Made by a program: the position numbers and the translations under genes. Under the pieces are notes generated by a model. The model made no database searches. It had not been told where the DNA came from and saw only the letters and a list, made by a program, of their open reading frames with translations. From positions 3,410,001 through 3,474,000 of the forward strand of contig NZ_CP031967.1 of NCBI RefSeq assembly GCF_003443615.1: a DNA stretch of 64,000 nt, given 5' to 3'. The first letter of the stretch is position 1. Each line of letters begins with the position of its first letter. Source of the stretch: Alteromonas sp. BL110. Its GTDB lineage: Bacteria; Pseudomonadota; Gammaproteobacteria; Enterobacterales; Alteromonadaceae. Below are positions 1 to 9,628 of this stretch, one piece after another.

Positions 1-20
1 TTATCTGGGGGAGCCTTTTA

Positions 21-854
21 TTGTCTCAGCCCGCACTCATTGAGCTTGTTAGGGAGTTTGGACTTTTCAGCGGGCTAGGTGTGATAGGGGCTATATTTGC
101 AAACGCTACAGGCGCCGGTGGCGGTGTGGTGTTCGTTCCGTTTTTTAACTATCTGTCTTTCTCATCTCAAAGCGTAGTGGCAACTAGCTTTGCCATTCAA
201 TGTTGCGGTATGACCGCTGGCGCATTAACTTGGGCGGCGTATTATAAAAGACAGCATAGGCACGATGACTACTGGAAAGCGCTCCCGAGCGCGCTAATGC
301 TAACCATTCCTTCATCAATTTGCGGCATAGGATTCGCTCAGTACTCGTCGCAAAGCATACTTCTGCTCGAACACTTGTGGGGCGGAGCTAATAACCTTCA
401 TATCGCTTTTGGCAGTTTTTCCGTAGTTTTGGCGATCGCAATTTTTGCGTCTATTCCATTAATGAAGCGCACTCATTTTAATAAGGATTTATTAACTAGG
501 GACTTAGTCTTTATGCCCTTTATCGGTTTTCTGGGCGGAATTATTACGGCGTGGCTTTCAGTGGGAGTGGGTGAGCTAGTGGCTGTTTACCTTATTATTC
601 GTGGGTTTAATGTCACCATGTCTATCGCTATCGCGGTTATTCTATCGGCGTTTACCGTGTGGTCTGCATTGCCGTACCACGCTTTTATAAATCCTTCGGT
701 GGTATGGCAGGTTGTTTTGTTTGCCGGCGCGGGCGCGGTAATCGGTGGAATAATTGCCAAATATGTAGTTTTGGCATTTTCTGCTCAACGCTTAAAACTT
801 TTTTTCGGCATGTGGGTACTAATTTTAGGCATTACAAGTTTACCAATATTTTAA
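21..854 (+). CDS. TauE/SafE family membrane permease
   Basis: A 277-residue, strongly hydrophobic protein with about eight membrane segments, the usual size for TauE/SafE permeases. The family moves sulfite, sulfonates or other small organic anions across the inner membrane. The family's glycine-rich signature appears twice, as expected for its internal repeat: NATGAGGGVVFVP near residues 28-40 and a second stretch around VGVGEL near residue 180. The called start is TTG, preceded by GGGGGAG about 9 bases upstream. The frame is open to the left edge of the window, so a start outside it cannot be excluded. The substrate cannot be read from the sequence. The alpha-amylase gene follows after about 95 bases on the same strand. 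Confidence 0.85.
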   Translation: MSQPALIELVREFGLFSGLGVIGAIFANATGAGGGVVFVPFFNYLSFSSQSVVATSFAIQCCGMTAGALTWAAYYKRQHRHDDYWKALPSALMLTIPSSICGIGFAQYSSQSILLLEHLWGGANNLHIAFGSFSVVLAIAIFASIPLMKRTHFNKDLLTRDLVFMPFIGFLGGIITAWLSVGVGELVAVYLIIRGFNVTMSIAIAVILSAFTVWSALPYHAFINPSVVWQVVLFAGAGAVIGGIIAKYVVLAFSAQRLKLFFGMWVLILGITSLPIF

Positions 855-949
855 GCGTGGCTATCGCTGCTAAATATAGTAGTCATTGCGGTTGTGCTTA
901 TAATGCAAATACTTCTTCAAAAACGCTAATCTGCACAAGGAAAGATAAG

Positions 950-2257
950 ATGGATATCAATCCTGTTCCCCAGAAACGCTTTAACGTGCTTCAGCCAGAA
1001 TGGTCATCTCATGCGGTTATTTATCAAGTAAACACTCGGCAGTTTTCAAAAGAAGGAAATTTTGAGGGAGTAAGAAAGGGACTTGCACATATTAAATCCC
1101 TTGGAGCGGATATTGTTTGGCTTATGCCGGTTCACCCTATTGGTGAAAAAAACAGAAAAGGAGCGCTTGGCAGCCCCTATGCTGTTAAAGACTACTTGGC
1201 CATTAGCCCAGAGTTTGGTAGCGAAGAAGATTTCAAAGCGCTGGTGGACGAAGCGCACCGACTATCGCTCAAAGTCATTATAGACTGGGTACCAAATCAC
1301 AGTGCATGGGATAATCAATTGGCTGAACAACACCCTGAGTGGTACGCCAAAGATTATAAAGGCGATTTTCGTCCCTCGCCGTGGTGGGATTGGAGCGATA
1401 TTATTGAGTTCGATTATGAACAAATTGGCCTTCGAAAATACATGATTAATGCATTGTGTTATTGGGTTGAAAAGTTCAACATCGACGGCTTTCGCTGTGA
1501 TGTAGCAGGCTACGTGCCCAACGACTTCTGGCGTCAAGCCGTTGAGATACTCAACGCAATCAGGCCGGTCTTTATGCTGGCTGAATGGGAGAATCGCGAC
1601 CTTCACGAAAGTGCGTTCAATATGACATACGCATGGAGCTGGAATGAAACACTTCATGAACTCGCTCACGGAAGGTGCTCGCTAGATAGGTTGCGCAAGT
1701 ATTATTCGTGGAACGAGCGCAGCTGGCCAGCCTCTGCCTATAGAATGACCTTTGTTAGTAATCACGACAAAAATGCCTGGGATGGCACACAGCGAGAGCA
1801 ATTTGGTGATGCACTTGAAGCCTGCGTTGTGTTGTCCGTCATCGGTGAGGGAATGCCGCTCATTCACAACGGGCAGGAAGCTGGAGAAACTAAGCGTTTA
1901 GCGTTTTTTGAGCGCGATCCAATATACTGGCAAGAACATGAAATAGGCAACTTGTACCGCAAGCTAATTAAACTCAAAAAATCTAAAGCCGTGCTAGGAA
2001 ATGGAGAGTATGGCGCAAGAATGATTCAGGTCCCAAACTCAAAAATGGACAAGGTTTTTAGCTTCGTGCGTCATAACGAGCGAGAAAAAGTGTTTGTTGT
2101 GATTAACTTTTCCAACGAATTTATCGCTACTACATTCAAAGAAGAGTTATTTGAAGGAGAGTATGAAGATTGGAAAAGTGGGATGAAGAAGGTATTTACT
2201 GCTGACAAAGAGATTACGTTGCCGCCATGGCAGTTTAGAATTTGGCTGACACCCTAA
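950..2257 (+). CDS. GH13 alpha-amylase family protein, cytoplasmic
   Basis: A 435-residue glycoside hydrolase family 13 enzyme that should act on alpha-1,4 glucans or maltooligosaccharides. The conserved regions are in order: DWVPNH (112-117), GFRCDVA with nucleophile D184, LAEWE with acid/base E212, and VSNHD with D273. There is no signal peptide, so it probably acts inside the cell, and at 435 residues it is a compact family member with a short C-terminal beta domain. An ATG at 950 with AAGGAAAG upstream is preferred. The frame stays open further upstream, but that part lies inside the preceding permease gene and reads as noise. No sugar transporter or regulator is adjacent, so the exact substrate is unknown. 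Confidence 0.88.
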   Translation: MDINPVPQKRFNVLQPEWSSHAVIYQVNTRQFSKEGNFEGVRKGLAHIKSLGADIVWLMPVHPIGEKNRKGALGSPYAVKDYLAISPEFGSEEDFKALVDEAHRLSLKVIIDWVPNHSAWDNQLAEQHPEWYAKDYKGDFRPSPWWDWSDIIEFDYEQIGLRKYMINALCYWVEKFNIDGFRCDVAGYVPNDFWRQAVEILNAIRPVFMLAEWENRDLHESAFNMTYAWSWNETLHELAHGRCSLDRLRKYYSWNERSWPASAYRMTFVSNHDKNAWDGTQREQFGDALEACVVLSVIGEGMPLIHNGQEAGETKRLAFFERDPIYWQEHEIGNLYRKLIKLKKSKAVLGNGEYGARMIQVPNSKMDKVFSFVRHNEREKVFVVINFSNEFIATTFKEELFEGEYEDWKSGMKKVFTADKEITLPPWQFRIWLTP

Positions 2258-2266
2258 CCGACTGAA

Positions 2267-2318
2267 AGGTGCTCTTTGCTTTAGAGCATGTATATTTTTT
2301 CATTTTTTATGAGCACCT
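2267..2318 (+). terminator. Possible terminator after the alpha-amylase gene
   Basis: Two alternative stems overlap here. A short one pairs TGCTCT (2270-2275) with AGAGCA (2283-2288) and is followed by T-rich sequence. A wider one pairs AGGTGCTC (2267-2274) with GAGCACCT (2311-2318). The T-run after the short stem favours transcription termination. The wider stem would compete with it. Confidence 0.4.
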
Positions 2319-2409
2319 CTAATACCTTCGAATTTAGAGAAATTTTACAAATACAAGATTGATGCATTCTATCGCCTGTATATGCTGTTAATCGCCTGAA
2401 CGCGCAGCC

Positions 2410-2429
2410 TTAACCCCTTTTTAACCCCT
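2410..2429. promoter_or_regulatory. 11-bp-period direct repeat upstream of the RND operon
   Basis: TTAACCCCT occurs twice, at 2410-2418 and 2421-2429, exactly one helical turn apart and about 100 bases before the adaptor gene. Tandem half-sites with 11-bp period are typical of OmpR/PhoP-class response regulators. The binding protein is not known and no regulator gene is adjacent. Confidence 0.35.
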
Positions 2430-2525
2430 CTAAAAATATTATTAAGCGCCTCATTACTCTGACATTCCTTGCGTATTTCCCGATTCGTGAATACTTTTAA
2501 TGTAGTAAATATTAAGGATAACTTT

Positions 2526-3728
2526 ATGAAAATAAAACGAGAGCAATTTGTAGCCGTCTTATTGGCTGTGGCGTTTGTTACCGGTTGTGAGCAACAACCT
2601 AGTGAACCTCAAGGGGAGTTTCCAGGGGCTCGTTTGGCAGAGGTTTCTTATATCAATGTTGCAGCGAGCAGACACAACATAGATAGTCATTCGCAAGGAC
2701 GGGTAACTGCTTCCAAAGAAGCAGAAGTTCGTCCTCAGGTAAGTGGTATTATCCAACAGCGCTTATTTACCGAAGGTGAAATCGTCGAGAAAGGGCAAAC
2801 GCTCTATCAAATAGACCCAGAAACCTATCAAGCCGCTTATAACGAAACGTTTGCTTCATTAAGCAACGCGAAAGCCGCTGAAGCGACTGCAAAGCTTAAA
2901 GATGAGCGCTATGCTAATTTGCTTGAGATTGAAGGTATTTCTCAGCAAGATGCAGATGATGCTCATGCCGAGTACCTTGAAGCGAAAGCCAATGTCGACA
3001 TGTACGAAGCGGCACTAGAAACAGCAAAAATAAACCTCCAATACACTAAGGTTTTAGCACCTATTAGCGGTCGCATTGGTATATCTTCAGTAACGCAAGG
3101 CGCGTTAGTCACCGCTCAACAAGATTCAGCGTTAGCCACCATTCGAACGTTAGATCCTATTTATGTAGACATTGTAAAGAGCAGTAAAGCTTTACTAAGG
3201 CTGCGAAAAATAATTAGTAAGGAAAATATACAAGAAGGGACTGCAGAGGTAACGTTAACGCTAGAAGATGGTAGTGACTATGAATTGACTGGCGAACTCA
3301 AAATGCAAGAAGTTGCTGTTGATGCGTCTACGGGCTCAGTGACTTTGCGTGCGGAGTTCCCTAACCCTGACGGTGTACTGCTACCAGGTATGTTTGTACG
3401 CGCTATTGTCAGCGACGCGGTAGACGAAAACGCCATTTTAGTTCCTCAACAGAGCATTTATCACAGTGCGACAGATGAGGCTTACGCTTATGTAATCAAC
3501 CAAGATAACCAGGTAGAAAAGCGCAGTGTAAAAACTGCGGTCGCGATTGGCAATCAATGGGTCATTATTGATGGTTTAAAAGTTAATGATAAGTTACTTG
3601 TTGAAGGCGCCGGGAAGGTAGGCCCTGGTAGTGAGGTTATACCTGTTGAGGTTAAAGTAGATAGCAATGGCTCTATTATCTATGACAGCAATAACCTCTC
3701 TGACCAAGTTACAACAGGGAGTCACTAA
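2526..3728 (+). CDS. RND efflux periplasmic adaptor lipoprotein
   Basis: A 400-residue membrane-fusion protein of the AcrA/MexA type that should link the inner-membrane pump encoded next to an outer-membrane channel. The N-terminus is a lipoprotein signal ending FVTGC, with C21 as the lipidated cysteine. A barrel-sandwich (lipoyl-like) domain begins near residue 50 (RPQVSGII), followed by a coiled-coil hairpin at about 80-155 and a second lipoyl half containing LAPISGRIG. A beta-barrel and membrane-proximal domain complete it. The ATG at 2526 has AAGGA 7 bases upstream. An in-frame upstream start at 2469 would add 19 residues before the signal peptide and is rejected. Three bases separate it from the pump gene, so they form one operon. 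Confidence 0.93.
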   Translation: MKIKREQFVAVLLAVAFVTGCEQQPSEPQGEFPGARLAEVSYINVAASRHNIDSHSQGRVTASKEAEVRPQVSGIIQQRLFTEGEIVEKGQTLYQIDPETYQAAYNETFASLSNAKAAEATAKLKDERYANLLEIEGISQQDADDAHAEYLEAKANVDMYEAALETAKINLQYTKVLAPISGRIGISSVTQGALVTAQQDSALATIRTLDPIYVDIVKSSKALLRLRKIISKENIQEGTAEVTLTLEDGSDYELTGELKMQEVAVDASTGSVTLRAEFPNPDGVLLPGMFVRAIVSDAVDENAILVPQQSIYHSATDEAYAYVINQDNQVEKRSVKTAVAIGNQWVIIDGLKVNDKLLVEGAGKVGPGSEVIPVEVKVDSNGSIIYDSNNLSDQVTTGSH

Positions 3729-3731
3729 TCC

Positions 3732-6700
3732 ATGCTTGCACGCTTTTTTATCGATCGCCCTGTTTTCGCTTGGGTCATATCTATCGTCATTATGCTGACG
3801 GGTCTGGCATCGATAATGTCATTGCCCATCGCTCAATATCCCAGTGTAGCTCCGCCAGTTATCAGCGTAAGCACTACCTATACTGGGGCCGATGCGCAAA
3901 CAGTAGAAAACAGTGTTACACAAATTTTAGAGCAGCAATTAACAGGTCTTGATGGATTACTGTATTTTTCATCGTCAAGTACATCAGACGGATCGGCTTC
4001 AGTAGATATTACCTTTGAACAAGGCACCGATGCTGACTATGCGCAGGTACAAGTACAAAATAAGGTAGAGCAGGTCACCTCCCGTTTTCCTGAGTCTGTT
4101 CAGTCTGCGGGCGTTACCGTCACAAAGTCAAATTCCGATTTTCTACTTGTAGTATCTGTTTTCGATAGCAGTGACCAATCTAGTGCAGCGGATATCTCAG
4201 ATTATATTTCTTCCAATATAGAAGACTCGCTAGCACGTGTAGAGGGGGTAGGGGATACCCGGGTATTTGGTGCCGAACACGCTATGCGCATTTGGCTTGA
4301 CCCAACAAAGTTGGTCGCTTATGAGCTTATGCCGTCTGATATATCAAGCGCTTTAACGGCTCAAAATGTTCAAATCGCTGCGGGCAGCTTGGGCGCGAGC
4401 CCCGCACCGCCAAATCAAGAGCTAAACGCAACGGTAACGGCGCAGTCTATGCTGTCGAGCCCCGACGAGTTTCGCAACATTATTGTAAAATACAATGCTA
4501 CGGGTGCGAACGTTTTATTAGGTGATGTCGCCAGAGTGGAAATTGGAAGCGAGAGCTATGGCTTATATTCCCGCTTAAACGGGCATCCTGCATCGGGTAT
4601 CGCAATAATGCTTTCTTCGGGAGCCAATGCATTAGACACCGCCACCGCTGTAAAAAACAAGGTAGCAGAATTAGCTGAGAATCTACCATCCGGATACGAT
4701 ATAGCATTTCCCAAAGACAGTACCGAATTTATTAAGATATCGATTACCGAAGTGGTACACACGTTAGCAGAAGCTATAGTTCTTGTCGTTTTAGTGATGT
4801 TTGTATTCTTACAAAATTGGCGAGCAACGCTTATCCCAGCTATCGCTGTTCCGGTTGTTCTTCTCGGTACTTTCGGCGTCCTATCAGCTTTTGGCTTTTC
4901 CATTAATACGTTAACAATGTTTGGCATTGTACTGTCAATAGGCTTGTTAGTAGATGATGCTATTGTGGTGGTTGAGAACGTTGAGCGATTAATGGAAGAG
5001 GAAAACCTCTCGCCGCGGGATGCGACGATAAAGTCTATGTCAGAAATTACAGGCGCACTGATAGGGATAGCAGTAGTCCTATCTGCTGTATTTCTTCCGA
5101 TGGCGTTTTTTGGAGGCTCTACAGGTGTAATCTATAAACAGTTCTCAGTGGCAATTGTATCGTCCATGATACTATCAGTTGTGGTGGCATTAACGCTCAG
5201 TCCGACACTGTGTGCAACGCTTTTGAAGCACAAGTCCCACGATACAAACTCTGCTAAAGAACGCGCTAACGGTAGACGTATGAGCCTTTTCGCTAAATTT
5301 AACGCAATGTTCGACAACTTAACAAAGTCCTACTCAAGCAAAGTTAAAGGGGTTGTTAGCAAAAAAGTAAGTGCTTTAGTGGTGTATGTAGCCATAGTGG
5401 GTGCTCTTAGCGTTTTGATTGTTCGCATGCCTACAGGCTTTTTACCGAATGAAGACCAAGGAAGTATTATGTTTCAGGTTAACCTTCCTCAAGGTGCTTC
5501 AATTAGACGAACCAATGAAGTTGTCGGGCAGGTTGAAGACTATTTGTTAAATGAAGAGAGCGAAATTGTTGATAAAACTTTCTCTATCGCGGGATTCAAC
5601 TTTTCTGGTACGGGGCAAAATGCAGGTATGGGCTTTGTTTCGATGTATTCATGGGACGATCGCACCGAAGATGATGAAAGTGCAGATGCGCTTATCAATC
5701 GTATCAACAGAAACTTATCTAGTATTCGCGACGCCAGCGTGTTTGCGTTAAATCAAGCGGTTATTCAGGGGCTAGGTCAAAGTAACGGTTTCACCTTTGA
5801 GTTACAGGCTGCGTCTGGAACAACTCGTGAAGAACTCACTGCACTGAAAGCCGAATTAGTAAAGCGGGCACAGCAAAGTGAGTTATTAACGAGCATCCGT
5901 GAAGGAGCTCTTAGCGATACGCCGCAGCTTGATATTGACATTGATAATGCCAAAGCAAGTGCACTCGGTCTGTCGATGTCCGATATATCAAATACGTTAA
6001 CAGCCGCGTGGGCTGGAAGCTATATTAATGATTTCATAGACGATGGTCGTGTAAAAAAGGTCTATATCGAAAGTGAAGCTGAGTACCGTTCAAAACCGCG
6101 AGATTTAAACGAGTGGTATGTGCGTGGAACGAATGCGGATGGTGAAAGTACAATGACGTCATTCGAGACATTTAGCAGCTATTCTTGGACGAGTGCGCCG
6201 CAAAGCTTATCGCGCTTTAACGGTATAGCTTCTTACCAAATTCAAGGCGCTGCTGCTAGCGGTGTTAGTTCAGGTGACGCAATGGCGGAGATGGAAAGAC
6301 TAGCTGATGAAGTGGGGCAGGGAAAGCTAGCATATTCATGGAGCGGACTGTCTTACCAAGAAAAGATCGCTGGTGGACAATCGACCATGCTCTACGCAAT
6401 TTCTATACTTGTTGTTTTCTTAGCTCTAGCTGCATTGTACGAAAGCTGGTCGGTGCCGCTTTCCGTTATTATGGTTATACCTCTGGGTGTGATTGGAGCA
6501 GTGTTGGCGTCTACGTTAAGAGGGCTTGATAACGATATTTACTTTCAAGTGGCGCTGCTTACTACCATAGGCCTAGCGGCGAAAAATGCCATATTAATTG
6601 TAGAGTTTGCAGAGGAGTCTTATCAAAAGGGAATGTCACTGGTTGATTCAGCTGTCAATGCTGCAAGATTGAGACTCCGCCCAATTATTATGACTTCCTT

Positions 6701-6953
6701 AGCTTTCATGTTCGGCATTCTACCTCTAGCCGTTTCAAGCGGTGCCGGGGCCAATAGTCGTATATCTATTGGAACGGGTATTTTGGGAGGCACACTTACC
6801 GCAACACTAATAGGTATTTTTATGGTGCCCATGTTCTTCGTATTAATTCGCGGGCTATTTCCTGCTAGGCGCCCCGTATACGAGGATAATTTTAAAGAAG
6901 AAACGCGTATTAAAAGTGAACCGCTGAAGCAATTGGAAAACGGCAATGAATAA
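3732..6953 (+). CDS. RND multidrug efflux pump, HAE1 (AcrB-type)
   Basis: A 1073-residue inner-membrane, proton-driven pump of the hydrophobe/amphiphile efflux family, close to AcrB length. The N-terminus is the family's FFIDRPVFAWV followed by the first membrane helix. Two blocks of six helices flank two large periplasmic loops. The proton-relay residues are visible: paired aspartates D408 and D409 in GLLVDDAIVVVENVE (helix 4) and lysine K951 in GLAAKNAILIVE (helix 10). Substrates are probably drugs, dyes, detergents or bile-salt-like compounds but cannot be predicted. It lies between its adaptor (3-base gap) and its channel (8-base overlap), giving a complete tripartite operon without an adjacent regulator. 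Confidence 0.95.
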   Translation: MLARFFIDRPVFAWVISIVIMLTGLASIMSLPIAQYPSVAPPVISVSTTYTGADAQTVENSVTQILEQQLTGLDGLLYFSSSSTSDGSASVDITFEQGTDADYAQVQVQNKVEQVTSRFPESVQSAGVTVTKSNSDFLLVVSVFDSSDQSSAADISDYISSNIEDSLARVEGVGDTRVFGAEHAMRIWLDPTKLVAYELMPSDISSALTAQNVQIAAGSLGASPAPPNQELNATVTAQSMLSSPDEFRNIIVKYNATGANVLLGDVARVEIGSESYGLYSRLNGHPASGIAIMLSSGANALDTATAVKNKVAELAENLPSGYDIAFPKDSTEFIKISITEVVHTLAEAIVLVVLVMFVFLQNWRATLIPAIAVPVVLLGTFGVLSAFGFSINTLTMFGIVLSIGLLVDDAIVVVENVERLMEEENLSPRDATIKSMSEITGALIGIAVVLSAVFLPMAFFGGSTGVIYKQFSVAIVSSMILSVVVALTLSPTLCATLLKHKSHDTNSAKERANGRRMSLFAKFNAMFDNLTKSYSSKVKGVVSKKVSALVVYVAIVGALSVLIVRMPTGFLPNEDQGSIMFQVNLPQGASIRRTNEVVGQVEDYLLNEESEIVDKTFSIAGFNFSGTGQNAGMGFVSMYSWDDRTEDDESADALINRINRNLSSIRDASVFALNQAVIQGLGQSNGFTFELQAASGTTREELTALKAELVKRAQQSELLTSIREGALSDTPQLDIDIDNAKASALGLSMSDISNTLTAAWAGSYINDFIDDGRVKKVYIESEAEYRSKPRDLNEWYVRGTNADGESTMTSFETFSSYSWTSAPQSLSRFNGIASYQIQGAAASGVSSGDAMAEMERLADEVGQGKLAYSWSGLSYQEKIAGGQSTMLYAISILVVFLALAALYESWSVPLSVIMVIPLGVIGAVLASTLRGLDNDIYFQVALLTTIGLAAKNAILIVEFAEESYQKGMSLVDSAVNAARLRLRPIIMTSLAFMFGILPLAVSSGAGANSRISIGTGILGGTLTATLIGIFMVPMFFVLIRGLFPARRPVYEDNFKEETRIKSEPLKQLENGNE

Positions 6954-8409
6954 GTATTATCAGGTTAATAATGTTATGAAAAAAACAGCAGAATCCATTT
7001 TCTTGCCGACTCCCGTAACTAAACTTTTGCCTGTTGTTACAGCGTTGATTTTAGCGGGGTGTACGTCAATGGCACCAGACTATACGCGTTCTGATTCAGA
7101 GGTGGCCAACGATTGGCAGCTTGAGGAGGTGAGCCAAACTGAGGGACTGTCTAGGCTGCAGGCTTCAGACATTCCATGGCAAGATTTTATCAAAGACGAA
7201 CGTTTGACACGCCTTATTGATATGGGGCTGAGTAGCAGTCGCACCTTGCGAGAAACCCTTGCCGACGTGGAGTCGGCGAGAGCGACTTATAGGATCCAAA
7301 GGTCAGATTTGCTGCCAGATGTGGATGTAAGTTTGGGAGCGAACAGGTCTAAGAGTTCATCCGGTGAAACGTCAACTACGTACGAAGCAGAAGCGGGTTT
7401 AAGTAATTATGAAATAGATTTGTTTGGTAAAAACCAAAGCTTAACGAATGCTGAAATGGAAGCGTATTTAGCAACGGCAGAGACGGCGAAAGCGGCGCGG
7501 ATTTCACTTATTGGTGAAATAGCCAATGCTTGGCTGACATTAGCGGCGGATAGTAACTTGCTTCAACTGGCCGAGGATACCGCTAAGAATGCCAAGCAAG
7601 CAATGGAAATTACCAATAAGCGTCTGGCTTTCGGCGTTGATACACGTATTGACGTTTCGAGTGCGGAAACCATATATCATTCAGCTCGTTCTGATATAGC
7701 CAGTTATAAAACGCAGGTAGAACAAGATACCAATGCGCTTCGATTACTAGTAGGTGAAAGCATTGACGATAGCTTACTTGCATTCTCTTTGCCCGATAGT
7801 GATAGCTTAGTCACTGATGTTCCCGCGGGAATTTCTTCAGATGTGTTGCTTCAGCGTCCAGACGTATTGTCAGCTGAGCACAATTTGAAATCTGCGAATG
7901 CCAATATCGGCGCCGCCCGAGCCGCATTTTTTCCTACTGTTTCACTAACGGCTACAGGAGGGCTTGCCAGCTCAGTGTTAGCGGATATTTTTAGTGGAGG
8001 GGCAAGCACTATATGGAGTTTAGTGCCAAATATCAGCCTACCTATATTTGATGGTGGCGAGAACAAAGCTAATTTAGCTTATAGCGAAGCTCAACAGAAA
8101 AAGTATCTCGCAGCGTATGAATATGCTATTCAAAGCGCATTTACTGAAGTTGCCGATGCGCTAGCGAGAAGAGCGACAATACAAGATCAGCTTGATTCTG
8201 AAAATGAGCTCGTTACGGCATCAACTCGTAGTTACGAACTAACGTTAGCCCGCTATGAAAATGGAGTAGACAGTTTCCAAGAAGTATTAGAGGCGCAGCG
8301 AACTATGTATAGCGCAAGCCAGTCTCTCATAACTACTCGCCAAGCTGACTTAGCAAACCGTATCACTCTTTACAAAGTATTGGGTGGGGGGGGAGCGCCC
8401 ATAGAGTAG
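6946..8409 (+). CDS. Outer-membrane efflux channel lipoprotein (NodT/OprM type)
   Basis: A 487-residue outer-membrane factor of the TolC superfamily, the exit duct of the pump encoded upstream. A lipoprotein signal ends LILAGC and is followed by TSMAPDY, typical of NodT/OprM proteins. Two related halves rich in alanine and coiled-coil heptads follow, with the family's VPAGISSDVLLQRPDV linker in the middle (about residue 285-302) and IGAARAAFFPTVSLTA after it. The ATG at 6946 overlaps the pump gene by 8 bases. A second ATG at 6976 gives a tidier signal peptide and has AGG upstream, so it is equally possible. No terminator is obvious in the 160 bases that follow. Confidence 0.92.
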   Translation: MNKYYQVNNVMKKTAESIFLPTPVTKLLPVVTALILAGCTSMAPDYTRSDSEVANDWQLEEVSQTEGLSRLQASDIPWQDFIKDERLTRLIDMGLSSSRTLRETLADVESARATYRIQRSDLLPDVDVSLGANRSKSSSGETSTTYEAEAGLSNYEIDLFGKNQSLTNAEMEAYLATAETAKAARISLIGEIANAWLTLAADSNLLQLAEDTAKNAKQAMEITNKRLAFGVDTRIDVSSAETIYHSARSDIASYKTQVEQDTNALRLLVGESIDDSLLAFSLPDSDSLVTDVPAGISSDVLLQRPDVLSAEHNLKSANANIGAARAAFFPTVSLTATGGLASSVLADIFSGGASTIWSLVPNISLPIFDGGENKANLAYSEAQQKKYLAAYEYAIQSAFTEVADALARRATIQDQLDSENELVTASTRSYELTLARYENGVDSFQEVLEAQRTMYSASQSLITTRQADLANRITLYKVLGGGGAPIE

Positions 8410-8571
8410 TTTGAACATGTGGAATAAGTACTGGCTATCGCCCATAGCTCAAATAGCGGATTATCAACGATAGTTGATTAGCACTTATCCAAGTGATCGC
8501 TTATCTCCTATTTTTACTACAAAAAACAGAAGTTAATTTTTAGATTCTGTTTAAATGTAGAAGGAGGATTT

Positions 8572-8790
8572 ATGAGTGCTAACGAATCTGGCGAACGGGA
8601 AAGTATTCGCTCTTTAGGTGTTCTTGCAGCAGTAAAAACGTCAATAGCCAATGGCGACCTTGATGAAGTAAAAGCAAGGCTTCAAGGTAAGTCGGTGGAC
8701 AAGTTAGAAAAAGGCTACCTGATTGAGCTTGCACGCTTAAGTGGTAACCGTAAAATTGAAGAAGTGATTAAGTCCACGCCAGAAAGCTAG
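8572..8790 (+). CDS. Small soluble protein of unknown function, 72 aa
   Basis: A 72-residue, charged, helix-prone protein with no signal peptide or membrane segment. The gene is credible because a near-perfect Shine-Dalgarno sequence (AAGGAGG) lies 7 bases before its ATG and a strong stem-loop follows its stop codon. The C-terminal half resembles a small helical bundle (KLEKGYLIELARLSG). I do not recognise the family. It stands alone between the efflux operon and the convergent PAP2 gene. Confidence 0.7.
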   Translation: MSANESGERESIRSLGVLAAVKTSIANGDLDEVKARLQGKSVDKLEKGYLIELARLSGNRKIEEVIKSTPES

Positions 8791-8809
8791 ATATGTACCT
8801 AAGGTAAGC

Positions 8810-8839
8810 GTGTCCCCTCCCAAAACAGGAAGGGGGCAC
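8810..8839 (+). terminator. Stem-loop between convergent genes
   Basis: GTGTCCCCTCCC (8810-8821) pairs with GGAAGGGGGCAC (8828-8839) over a 6-base loop, with one mismatch and one G-T pair. It lies between the 72-aa gene and the convergent PAP2 gene and could stop transcription from either side, though the T-run is weak. Confidence 0.6.
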
Positions 8840-8876
8840 GTCTAAATTTATATCTACGCGTTTAGTGTTATTTAAG

Positions 8877-9491
8877 TTACTTCTGCATGTGCCTATTCTG
8901 TTTGAGGTTTTCAACCTCAGCTTCAACAGGCTTTTCGAGTTTTGACACCGCGTAGGCCACACCAAAACCTAAGCAACTTCCCACTAAAACATCTGATAAA
9001 TGATGTGCATCACGCTTAGTTCTCGATCTTCCGATTACAGCCGTAGCAGCTAAGCCCGCCGTAGACGCAAGTAGAAGAGGTCCAGAAGTACGAGGTATAC
9101 AGCCTGCCACTGCCGCTACTGCTGATGCGTGCCCTGAAGGCATAGAATTAAATTTGTCTTTCAACGCAGGCCCTTTGAGATCAGGGCCGGTCTCAGCACG
9201 AGGGCGCTTTCGCCCAATTAATCGCTTAAGTCCCGCATTAAGTAAGCCAGCCACTGAGGCTGATAAGGTCGATTTCAGAAGAAAGCGTTGTATTTTAGGA
9301 GCGTTCGTCATCTTAGATATTGCGTAGGCTGAACCTGTCATTGCTACGACAGATGGTGGCGTTGTGGCATTGCTCAATTTGCTAGATGTAACCAGATTGC
9401 CTTTATCGTTCGTTGTAGAAGCACCGTCCCCGTTCATTTTTCGCAGTGCTCGATACGCGAGTAAGCCTTTAATTCCTGTTGAAGCTAACAT
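8877..9491 (-). CDS. PAP2-superfamily phosphatase
   Basis: A 204-residue member of the PAP2 (type 2 phosphatidic acid phosphatase) superfamily, which dephosphorylates lipid phosphates at membranes. All three signature motifs are present: KRLIGRKRP (K-x6-RP type), MPSGHA and SRTKRDAHHLSD (SR-x5-H-x3-D). The helices are rather polar and alanine-rich compared with typical six-helix PAP2 enzymes, so membrane attachment may be weak. The N-terminal 55 residues are glycine- and asparagine-rich and may be a linker. The ATG has AAGGAA upstream. The physiological substrate (phosphatidate, undecaprenyl or isoprenyl pyrophosphate) cannot be told. It converges with the 72-aa gene across a stem-loop. Confidence 0.82.
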   Translation of the reverse strand: MLASTGIKGLLAYRALRKMNGDGASTTNDKGNLVTSSKLSNATTPPSVVAMTGSAYAISKMTNAPKIQRFLLKSTLSASVAGLLNAGLKRLIGRKRPRAETGPDLKGPALKDKFNSMPSGHASAVAAVAGCIPRTSGPLLLASTAGLAATAVIGRSRTKRDAHHLSDVLVGSCLGFGVAYAVSKLEKPVEAEVENLKQNRHMQK

Positions 9492-9592
9492 ACAAAATTC
9501 CTTATTTTATAAAAGTGGTGAATCGCTGAGGAAGGTTAATGTCACGTGCAAGTTTAAAAGCACGCGCGTAAAACAAGCTGTTAAAAAATAAA

Positions 9593-9614
9593 AAGAGCCG
9601 CACGCGCGGCTCTT
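9593..9614 (-). terminator. Rho-independent terminator for the EF-hand gene
   Basis: A perfect 9-bp stem pairs AAGAGCCGC (9593-9601) with GCGGCTCTT (9606-9614) around the loop ACGC. Read on the minus strand it lies 15 bases past the EF-hand stop codon and is followed by a T-rich run. Confidence 0.88.
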
Positions 9615-9628
9615 ATATTTCTTAATCA

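Noticed and set aside
659..949. N-terminal extension of the alpha-amylase frame
   Set aside because: It overlaps the permease gene out of frame and reads as noise; the ATG at 950 has a good ribosome-binding site.
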